DNA of 56,341 nt, taken from assembly GCA_964555235.1 (NCBI GenBank), contig CAZKRU010000021.1, forward strand, positions 1 through 56,341. The letters are read 5' to 3'. The notes beneath the pieces were generated by a model, which saw only the letters and a program-made list of their open reading frames with translations, did no database searches and was not told the origin of the DNA. Within the stretch, counting starts at the first letter, position 1. Each line of letters starts with the position of its first letter. This document shows positions 25,135 to 32,998 of this stretch, piece after piece. This stretch comes from CAZKRU01 sp964555235. Its GTDB lineage: Bacteria > Verrucomicrobiota > Verrucomicrobiia > Methylacidiphilales > CAMAQI01. The position numbers were made by a program, and so were the translations under genes.

Positions 25135-28100
25135 TCAGCTAGTTGTTTTTTCGACGTGATATTCCTGAAGACACTTGACGGTGAGATCCCGTTTTTGGAG
25201 GGATTCAATCGCTTGCACCGAAGTCAATGCCGCCGCCATCGTCGTCATGACGGGAACTTTTTGGTAAAGGGCGGTCGTTCGGATCTTGATCTCGTTCTCT
25301 CGGGCGGTTTTCCCCGCAGGAGAATTGATCACCATCGCGATTTCGCCATTCTTGAGCATATCGAGAAGATTGGGGCGTCCTTCGTTAACCTTGTGAAGCA
25401 ACTGGCACGGAATTTGATAGGACTTCAGCGCCTGAGCGGTTCCTGAGGTGGCGTAGATTTGGAATCCGAGTTCCACCAACTTTTTGGCTGCTGGGACAAT
25501 CGTGAGCTTGTCGCTGGTTCGAACGCCAATAAAAACATTTCCCTTGATCGGAAGTGGGGGAGATGCTGCCATCTGCGCCTTTGCATAGGCCATTCCGAAG
25601 TCGTCATCGATTCCCATGACCTCGCCGGTCGATTTCATTTCCGGTCCGAGAAGAATGTCGACTCCATGGAACTTAGCAAAAGGAAGCACGGCCTCCTTTA
25701 CAGAGTAATGTTTCGGAATAATTTCCTTGGTAAATCCGAGTTCTTTGAGTGTTTTCCCCGCCATGACTTGCGCGGCGAGCTTGGCGAGTGAGGTGCCGAT
25801 TGCCTTGCTGACAAAGGGGACGGTTCGTGAGGCGCGAGGATTGACCTCGAGGACATAAACGACTTCGTCTTTCACCGCGTACTGCACATTCATCAAGCCG
25901 CTCACACGGAGCTCTTTGGCCATGGCAATGGTTGCTGTGCGAATTTCATCCTGAACCTTTTTGGAAAGAGTTGGGGCTGGAATCGCACACGCACTGTCGC
26001 CGGAGTGAACTCCCGCTTGTTCAATGTGCTGCATGATGGCACCGATAACGACGGTTTCTCCATCTGAAATACAATCGACATCGACTTCGATGGCGTCATC
26101 GAGGAAACGATCAACCAGCACCGGGCGCTCCGGCGAGGCTTCGACGGCGTTCCGCATGTAATAACGGAGATCGTCATCGCTATAGACAATTTGCATGGCG
26201 CGACCACCGAGAACAAAAGAGGGACGAACGAGAACCGGATAGCCGACCTTGTGCGCGGCGGCGACAGCTTCGTCTTCATTGGTTGCGGTGCCATTGGGCG
26301 GCTGACGGAGATTGAGCTTGTGGAGCATTTCCTGAAAAAGCTTTCGATCTTCGGCCCGGTCGATCGACTCGACGGAGGTTCCGATGATGTTGACGCCATT
26401 GGCTTTGAGTCCCGCGGCAAGATTCAACGGAGTTTGTCCTCCGAACTGAACGATGACCCCCCAGACTTTTTCCCGCTCGTAGATATTTAAGACATCTTCC
26501 AGCGTGAGTGGTTCAAAGAAAAGTTTGTCCGAGGTGTCGTAATCCGTTGAAACGGTTTCAGGATTCGAATTCACCATGAGGGTTTCGATTCCCATCGCCT
26601 TTAACGCAAAGGCCGCGTGAACGCAGCAGTAATCAAATTCGATTCCTTGACCGATTCGATTCGGACCTCCGCCGAGAATCATCACTTTCTTTCGATCAGA
26701 GCCGCGCGCTTCATCGTCGCCTCGGTCATAGGTCGAGTAGTAATAAGGAGTGTAGGCTTCGAACTCAGCGGCGCAGGTATCAACCAATCGGTAACTCGGA
26801 GTGAGTCCCATGGTTTTGCGGCGCTGACGAACTTCCGCTTCGGTCTTGTTCCAAAGAAAGGCGAGTTGTCGGTCTGAATATCCGAGGGATTTGGCTTTTT
26901 CAAGAGCCGCGTCGCTGGTGTCGCGAATGAATTCGTTTTCGGCTTGAACGAGTTCTTGAAGTTGCTCGAGGAACCACGGATCGATGAAGGTGAGTTCGTG
27001 AATCTGATCGAGCGTCATTCCGGCCCGGAACGCGTGACGAAGGTAGAACATCCGTTCGGCATTGGGAGTGATCAGTTTTTGATGAATCTCCGCCAAAGGA
27101 GGATGCGTGAGGGAGCCCGGTTTTCCTCCGGCGCCAAATCCATAGGCACCGGTTTCAAGGCCGCGCAATGCTTTTTGGAGGGATTCCTTGAAGGTCCGGC
27201 CAATCGCCATGACTTCGCCGACGCTTTTCATCTGAGTGGTGAGTGTGGTGTCGGAGCCGGGGAATTTTTCGAAGGCAAAGCGCGGGATTTTCGTGACGAC
27301 GTAATCGATGGTCGGTTCAAAACTGGCGGGAGTTTCCCGGGTGATGTCGTTTTTGATTTCGTCGAGCGTGTAACCGACGGCAAGTTTTGCAGCGATTTTC
27401 GCAATGGGAAATCCGGTCGCTTTCGAGGCGAGCGCCGAGGAACGCGAGACGCGGGGATTCATCTCAATGACAATCATTCGACCGGTTTTGGGACAGACGG
27501 AGAATTGGATGTTGGAACCGCCGGTTTCGACGCCGATTTCACGAATCACGGCGAATGAGGCATCGCGCATGATTTGATATTCCTTGTCGGTGAGAGTCTG
27601 GGCGGGGGCGACGGTGATGCTGTCACCGGTGTGAACGCCCATTGGATCGAAATTTTCGATGGAACAGATGATTACGCAATTGTCAGCCTTGTCGCGCATG
27701 ACTTCCATCTCGTACTCTTTCCAACCGATGAGCGATTCCTCAATGAGGACTTCGCTGACGGGAGAGAGGGAGAGACCGCGTTCGACGATTTGATCGAATT
27801 CTTCTTTGTTGTAAGCAACGCCGCCGCCGGATCCGCCCATGGTGAAAGCAGGACGGATGATAAGGGGAAATTTTCCAATCTTCTGGGCGACGGTTCGGCA
27901 TTCTTCCGGAGTGTGGCCGGTTCCGGAGATTGGAACATCGAGGCCGATCTTGAGCATCAGGTCTTTGAAAATCTGACGGTCTTCGCCCTTTTTGATTGCT
28001 TCTGCATTCGCGCCGATCATCTCGACGTTATATTTTTCGAGAATCCCCTGATGATGGAGCGCCATGGCAGCGTTGAGGGCGGTTTGACCTCCGAGGGTCG

Positions 28101-28362
28101 GAAGGAGGGCATCCGGTTTTTCGCGAGCGATGATTTTTTCAATGACTTCGGGAGTAATCGGCTCGATGTAAGTGCGATCCGCAAACTCCGGATCGGTCAT
28201 AATCGTGGCGGGATTACTGTTGATCAAAATGACCCGATATCCTTCCTCGCGCAGGGCTTTGCAGGCTTGAACGCCCGAGTAGTCAAATTCGCAAGCTTGT
28301 CCGATGACGATGGGTCCGCTTCCGATGAGGAGAATAGAATGAAGGTCCGTCCGTTTTGGCAN
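25135..28362 (-). CDS. carB: Carbamoyl-phosphate synthase large subunit
   Basis: Makes carbamoyl phosphate from bicarbonate, ATP and ammonia for pyrimidine and arginine synthesis. The coding sequence runs into the N gap: its first residues MPKRTDLHSILLIGSGPIVI are encoded up to 28361, and the A of ATG is the first N (28362), as the intact duplicate copy at 33899 shows. That gives 1075 aa, full length. Two ATP-grasp halves are seen (GGSGGGVAYNKEEF; GGPNRIGQGIEFDYC), each with paired carboxyphosphate and carbamoyl domains. The C-terminal MGS-like allosteric domain begins GVRTSDKLTIVPAAKKLVE. No carA is beside it. The upstream region is duplicated 5.5 kb away at 33846-33953. Confidence 0.95.
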   Translation of the reverse strand, partial: XPKRTDLHSILLIGSGPIVIGQACEFDYSGVQACKALREEGYRVILINSNPATIMTDPEFADRTYIEPITPEVIEKIIAREKPDALLPTLGGQTALNAAMALHHQGILEKYNVEMIGANAEAIKKGEDRQIFKDLMLKIGLDVPISGTGHTPEECRTVAQKIGKFPLIIRPAFTMGGSGGGVAYNKEEFDQIVERGLSLSPVSEVLIEESLIGWKEYEMEVMRDKADNCVIICSIENFDPMGVHTGDSITVAPAQTLTDKEYQIMRDASFAVIREIGVETGGSNIQFSVCPKTGRMIVIEMNPRVSRSSALASKATGFPIAKIAAKLAVGYTLDEIKNDITRETPASFEPTIDYVVTKIPRFAFEKFPGSDTTLTTQMKSVGEVMAIGRTFKESLQKALRGLETGAYGFGAGGKPGSLTHPPLAEIHQKLITPNAERMFYLRHAFRAGMTLDQIHELTFIDPWFLEQLQELVQAENEFIRDTSDAALEKAKSLGYSDRQLAFLWNKTEAEVRQRRKTMGLTPSYRLVDTCAAEFEAYTPYYYSTYDRGDDEARGSDRKKVMILGGGPNRIGQGIEFDYCCVHAAFALKAMGIETLMVNSNPETVSTDYDTSDKLFFEPLTLEDVLNIYEREKVWGVIVQFGGQTPLNLAAGLKANGVNIIGTSVESIDRAEDRKLFQEMLHKLNLRQPPNGTATNEDEAVAAAHKVGYPVLVRPSFVLGGRAMQIVYSDDDLRYYMRNAVEASPERPVLVDRFLDDAIEVDVDCISDGETVVIGAIMQHIEQAGVHSGDSACAIPAPTLSKKVQDEIRTATIAMAKELRVSGLMNVQYAVKDEVVYVLEVNPRASRTVPFVSKAIGTSLAKLAAQVMAGKTLKELGFTKEIIPKHYSVKEAVLPFAKFHGVDILLGPEMKSTGEVMGIDDDFGMAYAKAQMAASPPLPIKGNVFIGVRTSDKLTIVPAAKKLVELGFQIYATSGTAQALKSYQIPCQLLHKVNEGRPNLLDMLKNGEIAMVINSPAGKTARENEIKIRTTALYQKVPVMTTMAAALTSVQAIESLQKRDLTVKCLQEYHVEKTTS

Positions 28363-28516
28363 NNNNNNNNNNNNNNNNNNNNNNNNNNNNNNNNNNNNNN
28401 NNNNNNNNNNNNNNNNNNNNNNNNNNNNNNNNNNNNNNNNNNNNNNNNNNNNNNNNNNNNNTGCGTCTCTTTTGGCGAGATTTTTTTAAAAACAAAGCGA
28501 AATATTCGAAAAAAGG
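28309..28516. repeat. 108-bp direct repeat, left copy, broken by the N gap
   Basis: The 53 bp left of the gap (28309-28361, the first codons of carB) and the 55 bp right of it (28462-28516, the carB upstream region) match 33846-33898 and 33899-33953 base for base. In the right copy the two parts abut with no bases between them. Hence the true gap size is probably zero. Confidence 0.9.
28362..28461. other. Assembly gap of exactly 100 N
   Basis: A 100-N run is the usual placeholder for a gap of unknown size. It begins at the first base of the carB start codon. The intact repeat copy at 33846-33953 suggests nothing is missing here. Confidence 0.95.
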
Positions 28517-28523
28517 GATTGGG

Positions 28524-28700
28524 GTCCAAAAGAGTAAAAAGCAGGCCTCTCGCCAAGGCCGCGAAGGCGCCAAGAATTTTTTGGGGAAAGGGAGGAATTT
28601 CGCCTGGGAAGGACGCTAAAAAGACGAAAGTACCAAACCTTTATCAATTTTAATGGGGATGGTTTCGCGTCGCAGTCAAAGCGATTTTTTATCGTTAAGC
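28524..28700. repeat. Long direct repeat, copy A
   Basis: About 175 bp starting GTCCAAAAGAG and ending at ATCGTTAAGC, roughly three-quarters identical to 29345-29513. It includes the block TCTCGCCAAGGCCGCGAAGG, which recalls the wider repeat family, and ends in the core-site-like GTTAAGC that carries the stop codon of the next gene. Confidence 0.75.
28663..28700 (-). other. Integron-like core site 1 (GCTTAACGATAA)
   Basis: On the minus strand GCTTAAC (fits RYYYAAC) is followed by GATAA and then a block, TCGCTTTGACTGCGACGCGA, shared with site 2. The TAA stop codon of the gene 28695-29156 lies within the core. Such overlap is typical of integron cassettes. I could not define a canonical L'/R' half, so the assignment is tentative. 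Confidence 0.4.
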
Positions 28701-29156
28701 GACGTTCGTTGTATTGAGAGGTGAAGGACGAGGAGGCCAATGGGAAACGCCAAATAGTAGAACGATATAACCGAGTCGTGCAAAGGTGTTAAGCCAGTAG
28801 TCCGCCTCATCTCCGCCACGATGCTCTATCCAATAGACATGGTGTGCTCGGAGAACGCCAAAGACGAAGCATGCGAATCCAACGACAATCAGAAAAGCCG
28901 CAGGTATCGGACTGTGGTGCCATAACCGAGACAAGAACGGCAGATGTAGTGGAAGTCCGAGAAGCACGCAAAGCGCGACGAACATGGCGCTGTAGAATAT
29001 GGCCCAGATAGGAAGGATCAAGATGCCGAGCGGGCCGACTGCTGGCTCAAGAAACCGTCTACCAAGATCGAGTGCTGCTCCGAGAACGAGAGCCGCAAAG
29101 TAATAGCGCATCCGTCCATTGCTGGACTGCGTCTGCGTGGAAATTTCAGTCGTCAT
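28695..29156 (-). CDS. Small multi-pass membrane protein, cassette-like
   Basis: A 153-aa protein with about four membrane segments (FAALVLGAALDLGRRFLEP near 20; LGILILPIWAIFYSAMFVALCVLLGL near 42; IPAAFLIVVGFACFVFGVLRAHHVYW near 83; FARLGYIVLLFGVSHW near 124). I do not recognise the family. Its stop codon sits inside a RYYYAAC-type core site, and its upstream side carries the structured repeat also found before 31927-32301. It is flanked by copies of a long direct repeat. Confidence 0.6.
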   Translation of the reverse strand: MTTEISTQTQSSNGRMRYYFAALVLGAALDLGRRFLEPAVGPLGILILPIWAIFYSAMFVALCVLLGLPLHLPFLSRLWHHSPIPAAFLIVVGFACFVFGVLRAHHVYWIEHRGGDEADYWLNTFARLGYIVLLFGVSHWPPRPSPLNTTNVA

Positions 29157-29507
29157 AGTGTAGGTGCGGCGAGTTGCCTAATAGTTATTCAACCGACTCC
29201 GAACGTTTTCGGAGCAGGTCGGGTCCGAAATTCTTCGGATCGGGTTGTTCTAATTAAATTCGAAATTTTTGCTCTCATGCACGGTTTTAATTATCAAGGA
29301 AAACCGACCGGCTCAAGGTCTAACTGTGAATCGCCCTCATTGGTGTCCAAAAGAGAAAAAAGCAGGTCTCTCGCCAAGGTCGCGAAGGCGCCAAGAATTT
29401 TTGGTGGAAAGGGAGGAATTTTACACGCGAAACAGACGAAAGTAAAATGGTTCTAACAATTTTAATTGTGATAGTTTCGCGTCTCACTCAAAGCGATCCG
29501 TTTATCG
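29157..29507. other. 351-bp spacer holding a structured repeat and a direct repeat
   Basis: No gene is seen. It contains the structured element 29176-29319 and the second copy of the long direct repeat (29345-29513). Both are described separately. Confidence 0.7.
29176..29319 (-). repeat. Structured repeat element, copy 1
   Basis: About 144 bp with three hairpins: 29198-29213 (TCCGAA-CGTT-TTCGGA), 29222-29241 (GGTCCGAA-ATTC-TTCGGATC) and 29282-29306 (CGGTTTT with AAAACCG). A copy with the same order and spacing lies at 32307-32448. Each copy ends next to the start of a small membrane-protein gene. The outer end, GCCTAAT then 5 nt then TTCAACCG, resembles the R''-L'' end of an attC site. Confidence 0.65.
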
Positions 29508-29513
29508 TTAGGT
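29345..29513. repeat. Long direct repeat, copy B
   Basis: Begins GTCCAAAAGAG and ends ATCGTTAGGT; similar to 28524-28700 along its whole length with scattered differences. Confidence 0.75.
29475..29513 (-). other. Integron-like core site 2 (ACCTAACGATAA)
   Basis: Minus-strand ACCTAAC (RYYYAAC) then GATAA, then a block shared with sites 1 and 3. The toxin gene's TAA stop lies inside the core. Tentative for the same reason as site 1. Confidence 0.4.
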
Positions 29514-29813
29514 AATTCTTTTTTTAATTCTTGATTTCCAAAACTCGGGCTTTTTATGGCTATTTGCAATTGCCCATACGATAATTTTCTGTCCTCTGAT
29601 CGAATAGGCAATGTGGTATGGAAAAACTTTCAAATTAACCCGCCGATACAAATCAGAACGAAGACGAGGCACTGTGGAATTTGATTTTATCCACCGAAGG
29701 TGTTCGTCTACTTCATTCCAAAATCGGAGGCCGAGTCCCGCTTGCTCGTCTTCATAATATTCGACTGCTTCGACCAGCTCGGCAGTCGCAGGACGAATGA
29801 TCTGGATCTTCAT
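29508..29813 (-). CDS. ParE/RelE-superfamily toxin
   Basis: A 101-aa toxin-like protein. The pattern IQIIRPATAELVEAVEYYEDEQAGLGLRF, then RRVNLKVFPYHIAYSIRG and KIIVWAIANSHKKPEFW is typical of the ParE branch. Members poison DNA gyrase or, in RelE relatives, cut mRNA. The start overlaps the antitoxin stop by four bases (ATGA). The stop codon is embedded in a cassette-like core site. Confidence 0.85.
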   Translation of the reverse strand: MKIQIIRPATAELVEAVEYYEDEQAGLGLRFWNEVDEHLRWIKSNSTVPRLRSDLYRRVNLKVFPYHIAYSIRGQKIIVWAIANSHKKPEFWKSRIKKRIT

Positions 29814-30040
29814 TGCGCAAAGCGCTTTTTCATCTTCAGTTTAATTTCCTTGTAGGAATCTGTTTCAATCAATCCAGCATCAAACGCCTTAATTCTGGAT
29901 TTAATTTCTTGATCCCATGCCTGATCAAATTCTGGTGCATCAGGTTCGTCCATATTAAGAAGGAAGCCAGCCAGTGCAAGTCTTTGGTGGCGTGGCAATT
30001 GCACGGCCTTAGCTGCAAGGTCTTTGAGGATATTCACCAT
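29810..30040 (-). CDS. Addiction module antitoxin (TIGR02574-like)
   Basis: A 76-aa protein of the small helical 'addiction module component' type: an N-terminal LPRHQRLALAGFLLNMDE segment and a C-terminal basic tail, KLKMKKRFAQ. The family is regularly found directly upstream of ParE-like toxins, as here. It precedes and overlaps the toxin gene, so antitoxin is made first. Confidence 0.8.
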   Translation of the reverse strand: MVNILKDLAAKAVQLPRHQRLALAGFLLNMDEPDAPEFDQAWDQEIKSRIKAFDAGLIETDSYKEIKLKMKKRFAQ

Positions 30041-30147
30041 AGGTAAACTTTAGCTGAATTTAATTTGGCGTCGAGTTTCTTTTCTTCACCTAAACGCCAT
30101 CATGACCGGCGAGCGTAGCGAGTTGGGTCAATGACATAGGCTCGGCT

Positions 30148-30348
30148 TCATCTAGAAATTTTCAGTGGATTGACTAGTGTAAGAAGAGTTCTTGTTCTGC
30201 CATCCACGAAGCGGACGCTCACCCGTTGCCCGGATGTGTTTCTTTGGTAGGTAATGGTAGTTCCGTCTGATAAAGGTATGTCTCCAATATCGTTCTCTTT
30301 CCCCATTTGGGATTTGCGGGACATTCGACGATATCCTACCCAATTCAA
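30148..30348 (-). CDS. Small ORF of doubtful status
   Basis: A 66-codon frame whose second half (GDIPLSDGTTITYQRNTSGQ and onward) has protein-like composition. An internal ATG at 30306 would give 52 aa. No ribosome site and no recognised family. It may be a cassette gene or a decayed gene end. A MITE copy starts 26 bp upstream of it. Confidence 0.3.
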   Translation of the reverse strand: MNWVGYRRMSRKSQMGKENDIGDIPLSDGTTITYQRNTSGQRVSVRFVDGRTRTLLTLVNPLKISR

Positions 30349-30373
30349 ACGGCGAAGCGATGGTCAGGTGTTC

Positions 30374-30502
30374 GTGTCATGATGTCTTTTGTGACTTGAT
30401 GTAGGGAGAGAAGTGAACGGAATCATTCGAGTCATGATGCGTGTCCAACGGATTGAAAAGAAGAAATAGAACGTCCAAAAGTCACAAAAGACATCATGAC
30501 AC
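30374..30502. mobile_element. MITE-like element, copy 1
   Basis: A 129-bp non-coding element bounded by 22-bp perfect terminal inverted repeats that begin GTGTCATGATGTCTTTTG and end in the complement. Copy 2 (33234-33361) is nearly identical inside and out. No transposase in the window has matching ends. No clear target duplication is seen. Confidence 0.85.
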
Positions 30503-30572
30503 CTTGACTTCTTCGCTCCAAGCGCATGTTGGGCAGCAAACCAATTGGATCTCGAGGTTTGTGTTTAGCGCG

Positions 30573-31628
30573 TCAGTCTGTCGCACTACCCTGTTCAGCT
30601 GGCACTGAACGGGCTCTCTTGATCATCTGTTCGACAGCGGGTGACGCGTGTATTGCAACGAGCTTGATGTTGGGATGAGAGCGCTCAAATACACGGAATA
30701 TCTCATCGGCAAATGATTGCCCTATTACCTCAACTTGTGTGAAGTCAAACAAGACCATGCTGAAACGATCAACGCGAGCGAGCAGTCTTTTTGCTTGGGA
30801 GCGCGAAACAAGTTGCTCCGTTCCGTGTCTGGCAAGTCGAACAGGAACAACTGTCTTCGTGAACCCGTAGTCGTGTTCTTCAGATGCAAAGCGATCAAAT
30901 ACTGCTTTGGTGGTTGTTGATGTGTTGTTGGAGATGATCATGAATACAACTGTTCCCGAATTTGGTTTGTCTCGTTCAGATATCCAGTCCTCATCCTCAT
31001 CATGCTTGTGACTGAAATATACATCACCCGACAAAATAGCAAAGTCATCCAAAATTCTGGACGTAAAGAAAATGCCCTCCCCTGTGTGTTTTTGGGGATC
31101 TGTTGTAAGCTTTCCCTTTGCGAGCTCCAAGACGGCATGTCGTTCGTCTTCGAGATTACACTCTTGTTTGATCTTGCGGAAAATTCCAATGCCATTGTCG
31201 CGTACAATAATTTCGGTATTGATGGCCGTTCTCTGCAAACGCATGCCGAGTTCTGTTCCTCCCGAGTGATCAATGGTGTTATTGACCATTTCGCTCACGC
31301 AGTACTGCCAAATCGAGAGTGTGTTTGCGGAAAGATCGGCAAGCAGCGGGGCAATGTGCTCTCTCCAGACAACGTCTTCCTCAAGACCTTCTAGATTAAA
31401 TGAGAACATCTCATCGCGTAATATTTTCAGGCTGTACCGTCTTTGGCTCGTATTGCCGGTTGCCACAAGCAAGCCTGTCGTTTCAAGTTCATCCAAGTAC
31501 CGGCTGATCGCTTGACGCGTGATTCCAAATTTTTCGCACGCGACTCGGGCAAGGTCTTTGGGGTGGTGTGGGGCCTGTTCTAGGAGATAGGCCATTATTG
31601 CCTCCCCACGTTTTGTGTGCTCACTCAT
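30573..31628 (-). CDS. Winged-helix / GHKL ATPase / DUF4325 protein
   Basis: A 351-aa protein of three parts. Residues about 1-70 form a winged helix (KDLARVACEKFGITRQAISRYLDELETTGLLV). About 85-230 form a GHKL ATP-binding domain with the N-box CVSEMVNNTIDHSGG, G1 DNGIGIFRKI and G2 KHTGEGIFFTSRIL. About 265-340 match the STAS-like DUF4325 (VSRSQAKRLLARVDRFSMVLFDFTQVEVIGQSFADEIFRVF). No dimerisation histidine is present, so it resembles anti-sigma/serine-kinase type switches more than a histidine kinase. The role is not established. Four repeated TTGTCAA boxes lie just upstream and are good candidates for its own binding sites. Confidence 0.82.
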   Translation of the reverse strand: MSEHTKRGEAIMAYLLEQAPHHPKDLARVACEKFGITRQAISRYLDELETTGLLVATGNTSQRRYSLKILRDEMFSFNLEGLEEDVVWREHIAPLLADLSANTLSIWQYCVSEMVNNTIDHSGGTELGMRLQRTAINTEIIVRDNGIGIFRKIKQECNLEDERHAVLELAKGKLTTDPQKHTGEGIFFTSRILDDFAILSGDVYFSHKHDEDEDWISERDKPNSGTVVFMIISNNTSTTTKAVFDRFASEEHDYGFTKTVVPVRLARHGTEQLVSRSQAKRLLARVDRFSMVLFDFTQVEVIGQSFADEIFRVFERSHPNIKLVAIHASPAVEQMIKRARSVPAEQGSATD

Positions 31629-31635
31629 GGCGGTA

Positions 31636-31710
31636 ACTTGTCAATATTATGAATCAAGCTTGTCAATGCGACTTTAACTTGTCAATACGCTTCAGAATAT
31701 TTGTCAACAT
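31636..31710 (-). promoter_or_regulatory. Four phased CTTGTCAATA repeats upstream of the DUF4325 gene
   Basis: TGTCAA boxes at 31639, 31661, 31680 and 31702 are spaced 22, 19 and 22 bp, about two helical turns each. Three carry the longer form CTTGTCAAT. On the coding strand each box reads TTGACA, so some could also serve as -35 elements. The first box ends 11 bp before the start codon. The layout suggests cooperative binding, probably autoregulation. Confidence 0.65.
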
Positions 31711-31860
31711 CGAATCGTTAATATCTGTAATTGAATAGTTTACAACTTTATGTTTTTGCTGAAAAACGACGGGACTGAGCTACCGAGAACCGCACGCCAA
31801 CGCGGGGGGGAGGTTAATACCAGTGATTTGTAGGACAGATAGTTGTAATATTCAAAATTC

Positions 31861-31888
31861 TCTCAAAGTGATCCGCTTATCGTTAGGC
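31861..31888 (-). other. Integron-like core site 3 (GCCTAACGATAA)
   Basis: Minus-strand GCCTAAC then GATAAGCGGATCACTTTGAG, closely matching sites 1 and 2. It lies 39 bp after the stop of the gene 31927-32301, on the same strand. Confidence 0.4.
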
Positions 31889-31926
31889 CACTTTCATCAG
31901 GGCGGTGTAAAGTTCCGAAGAGACCG

Positions 31927-32301
31927 CTAATTTGGAGCCGATTGAAACGACTGCTCATCATGTGACTCTGGATACTTGTCATCGCTAAGCAGCTTGCGGA
32001 TACCAAACAACCAAACTGACAGCCGAATCAACCTGCGCTGCTGCTGGCTATCAAGGCAATCGAGTTCTACAATCGTGAACTCCGTCTTAATCCCGGACTT
32101 ATCGAATGCTGGCCCGTATCTCCACCGACTGATCGCGAAACCGTGCTGCCTGCAAAACCTCTGCGAGTGCCTGAGACAACAATAATTCAGCCCACAGTGA
32201 ACGGCATACATCATGGGTAAAGCGAGGGTACCTGCCACAACAATCAAAACGATCTCGGCGGTGTCCAGTTTTGCGGCTGCTATGAGAATCGAGGGCGTCA
32301 T
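31927..32301 (-). CDS. Small membrane protein of unknown function, cassette-like
   Basis: A 124-aa protein with one strong N-terminal membrane segment (AEIVLIVVAGTLALPMMYAV), a cysteine-rich stretch (CGLNYCCLRHSQRFCRQHGF) and a soluble C-terminus. No family is recognised. Like 28695-29156 it is preceded by the structured repeat and followed by a GATAA core site, which suggests the same kind of mobile unit. Confidence 0.55.
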   Translation of the reverse strand: MTPSILIAAAKLDTAEIVLIVVAGTLALPMMYAVHCGLNYCCLRHSQRFCRQHGFAISRWRYGPAFDKSGIKTEFTIVELDCLDSQQQRRLIRLSVWLFGIRKLLSDDKYPESHDEQSFQSAPN

Positions 32302-32306
32302 AAGGA

Positions 32307-32448
32307 GGCTAACCGTGATTCAGCCGTCTACAAATGTTTTCGGGACCGATCGGGTCCGAAATTCTTTGGGCCAGATTGTTCTTATAAAATTCGAAACTTT
32401 TCTCTCCATTCGGGGTTTAAATTATCATGCGAAACCGACTGGCTCAAG
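32307..32448 (-). repeat. Structured repeat element, copy 2
   Basis: Same order as 29176-29319. The central hairpin, GGTCCGAA-ATTC-TTTGGGCC (32353-32372), differs from copy 1 at several paired positions yet still pairs throughout, allowing G-T pairs. GGTTT with AAACC (32412-32434) also persists. The GGCTAAC, 5-nt spacer, TTCAGCCG end matches the layout of copy 1. Confidence 0.65.
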
Positions 32449-32527
32449 GCATATTCACGGACGACATCCTTTTAGGTCTCGTCGATAAAAAACGACTCGC
32501 CTCTGAGTCCGAAAGTCTCTATTCGAG

Positions 32528-32998
32528 ATGAACGTGCGAGTCACATCCCTCTATCTGGATACCTCCGTCATCGGTGGCTACTTCGACGATGAGTTTATGG
32601 AGGCCACCCGAAAGCTTTGGCTGGAACGAGAACAAGGTCTTTATCGGTTTGTGACTTCGCCCTTGGTCAGTCAGGAAATTTCCGGAGCACCTGAAAATGT
32701 CCGTACATTGCTGACCTCTACTTTCGTACAAAGCGAAATCCTGCCGCTCACGCCGGAAGTGGAACAACTCGCCAAGGCTTACATGGCTCAAAAGATCGTC
32801 CCCGTTCGTTATGAAGACGACGCCCGCCATGTCGCTGTTGCCGTGGTGCATGGGATCCCTGTCATTGCCAGTTGGAATTTCAAGCATTTGGTCAATCTTC
32901 AACGCGAAACCGGATTCAACGCAGTGAATCTCTTGCAAGGATACCCTTCTGTGCGTATAGTAAGTCCATTGGAACTGATTCATGAAAGCGATGAATAA
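32528..32998 (+). CDS. PIN-domain toxin (VapC-like)
   Basis: A 156-aa PIN-fold predicted ribonuclease. The first acidic residue lies in LYLDTSVIGGYFDD, the second in VSQEISGAPENV and the third in YEDDARHVAVAVVHGI. The fourth position is SWNFKHLVN, with N in place of the common D. This variant pattern is seen in a widespread PIN subfamily. The small gene that starts inside its 3' end is the likely antitoxin, so the order is toxin first. Confidence 0.8.
   Translation: MNVRVTSLYLDTSVIGGYFDDEFMEATRKLWLEREQGLYRFVTSPLVSQEISGAPENVRTLLTSTFVQSEILPLTPEVEQLAKAYMAQKIVPVRYEDDARHVAVAVVHGIPVIASWNFKHLVNLQRETGFNAVNLLQGYPSVRIVSPLELIHESDE

Noticed and set aside
28224..28653. Open frames running through the N gap
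   Set aside because: They are translations of unknown bases; the real gene there is carB on the minus strand.
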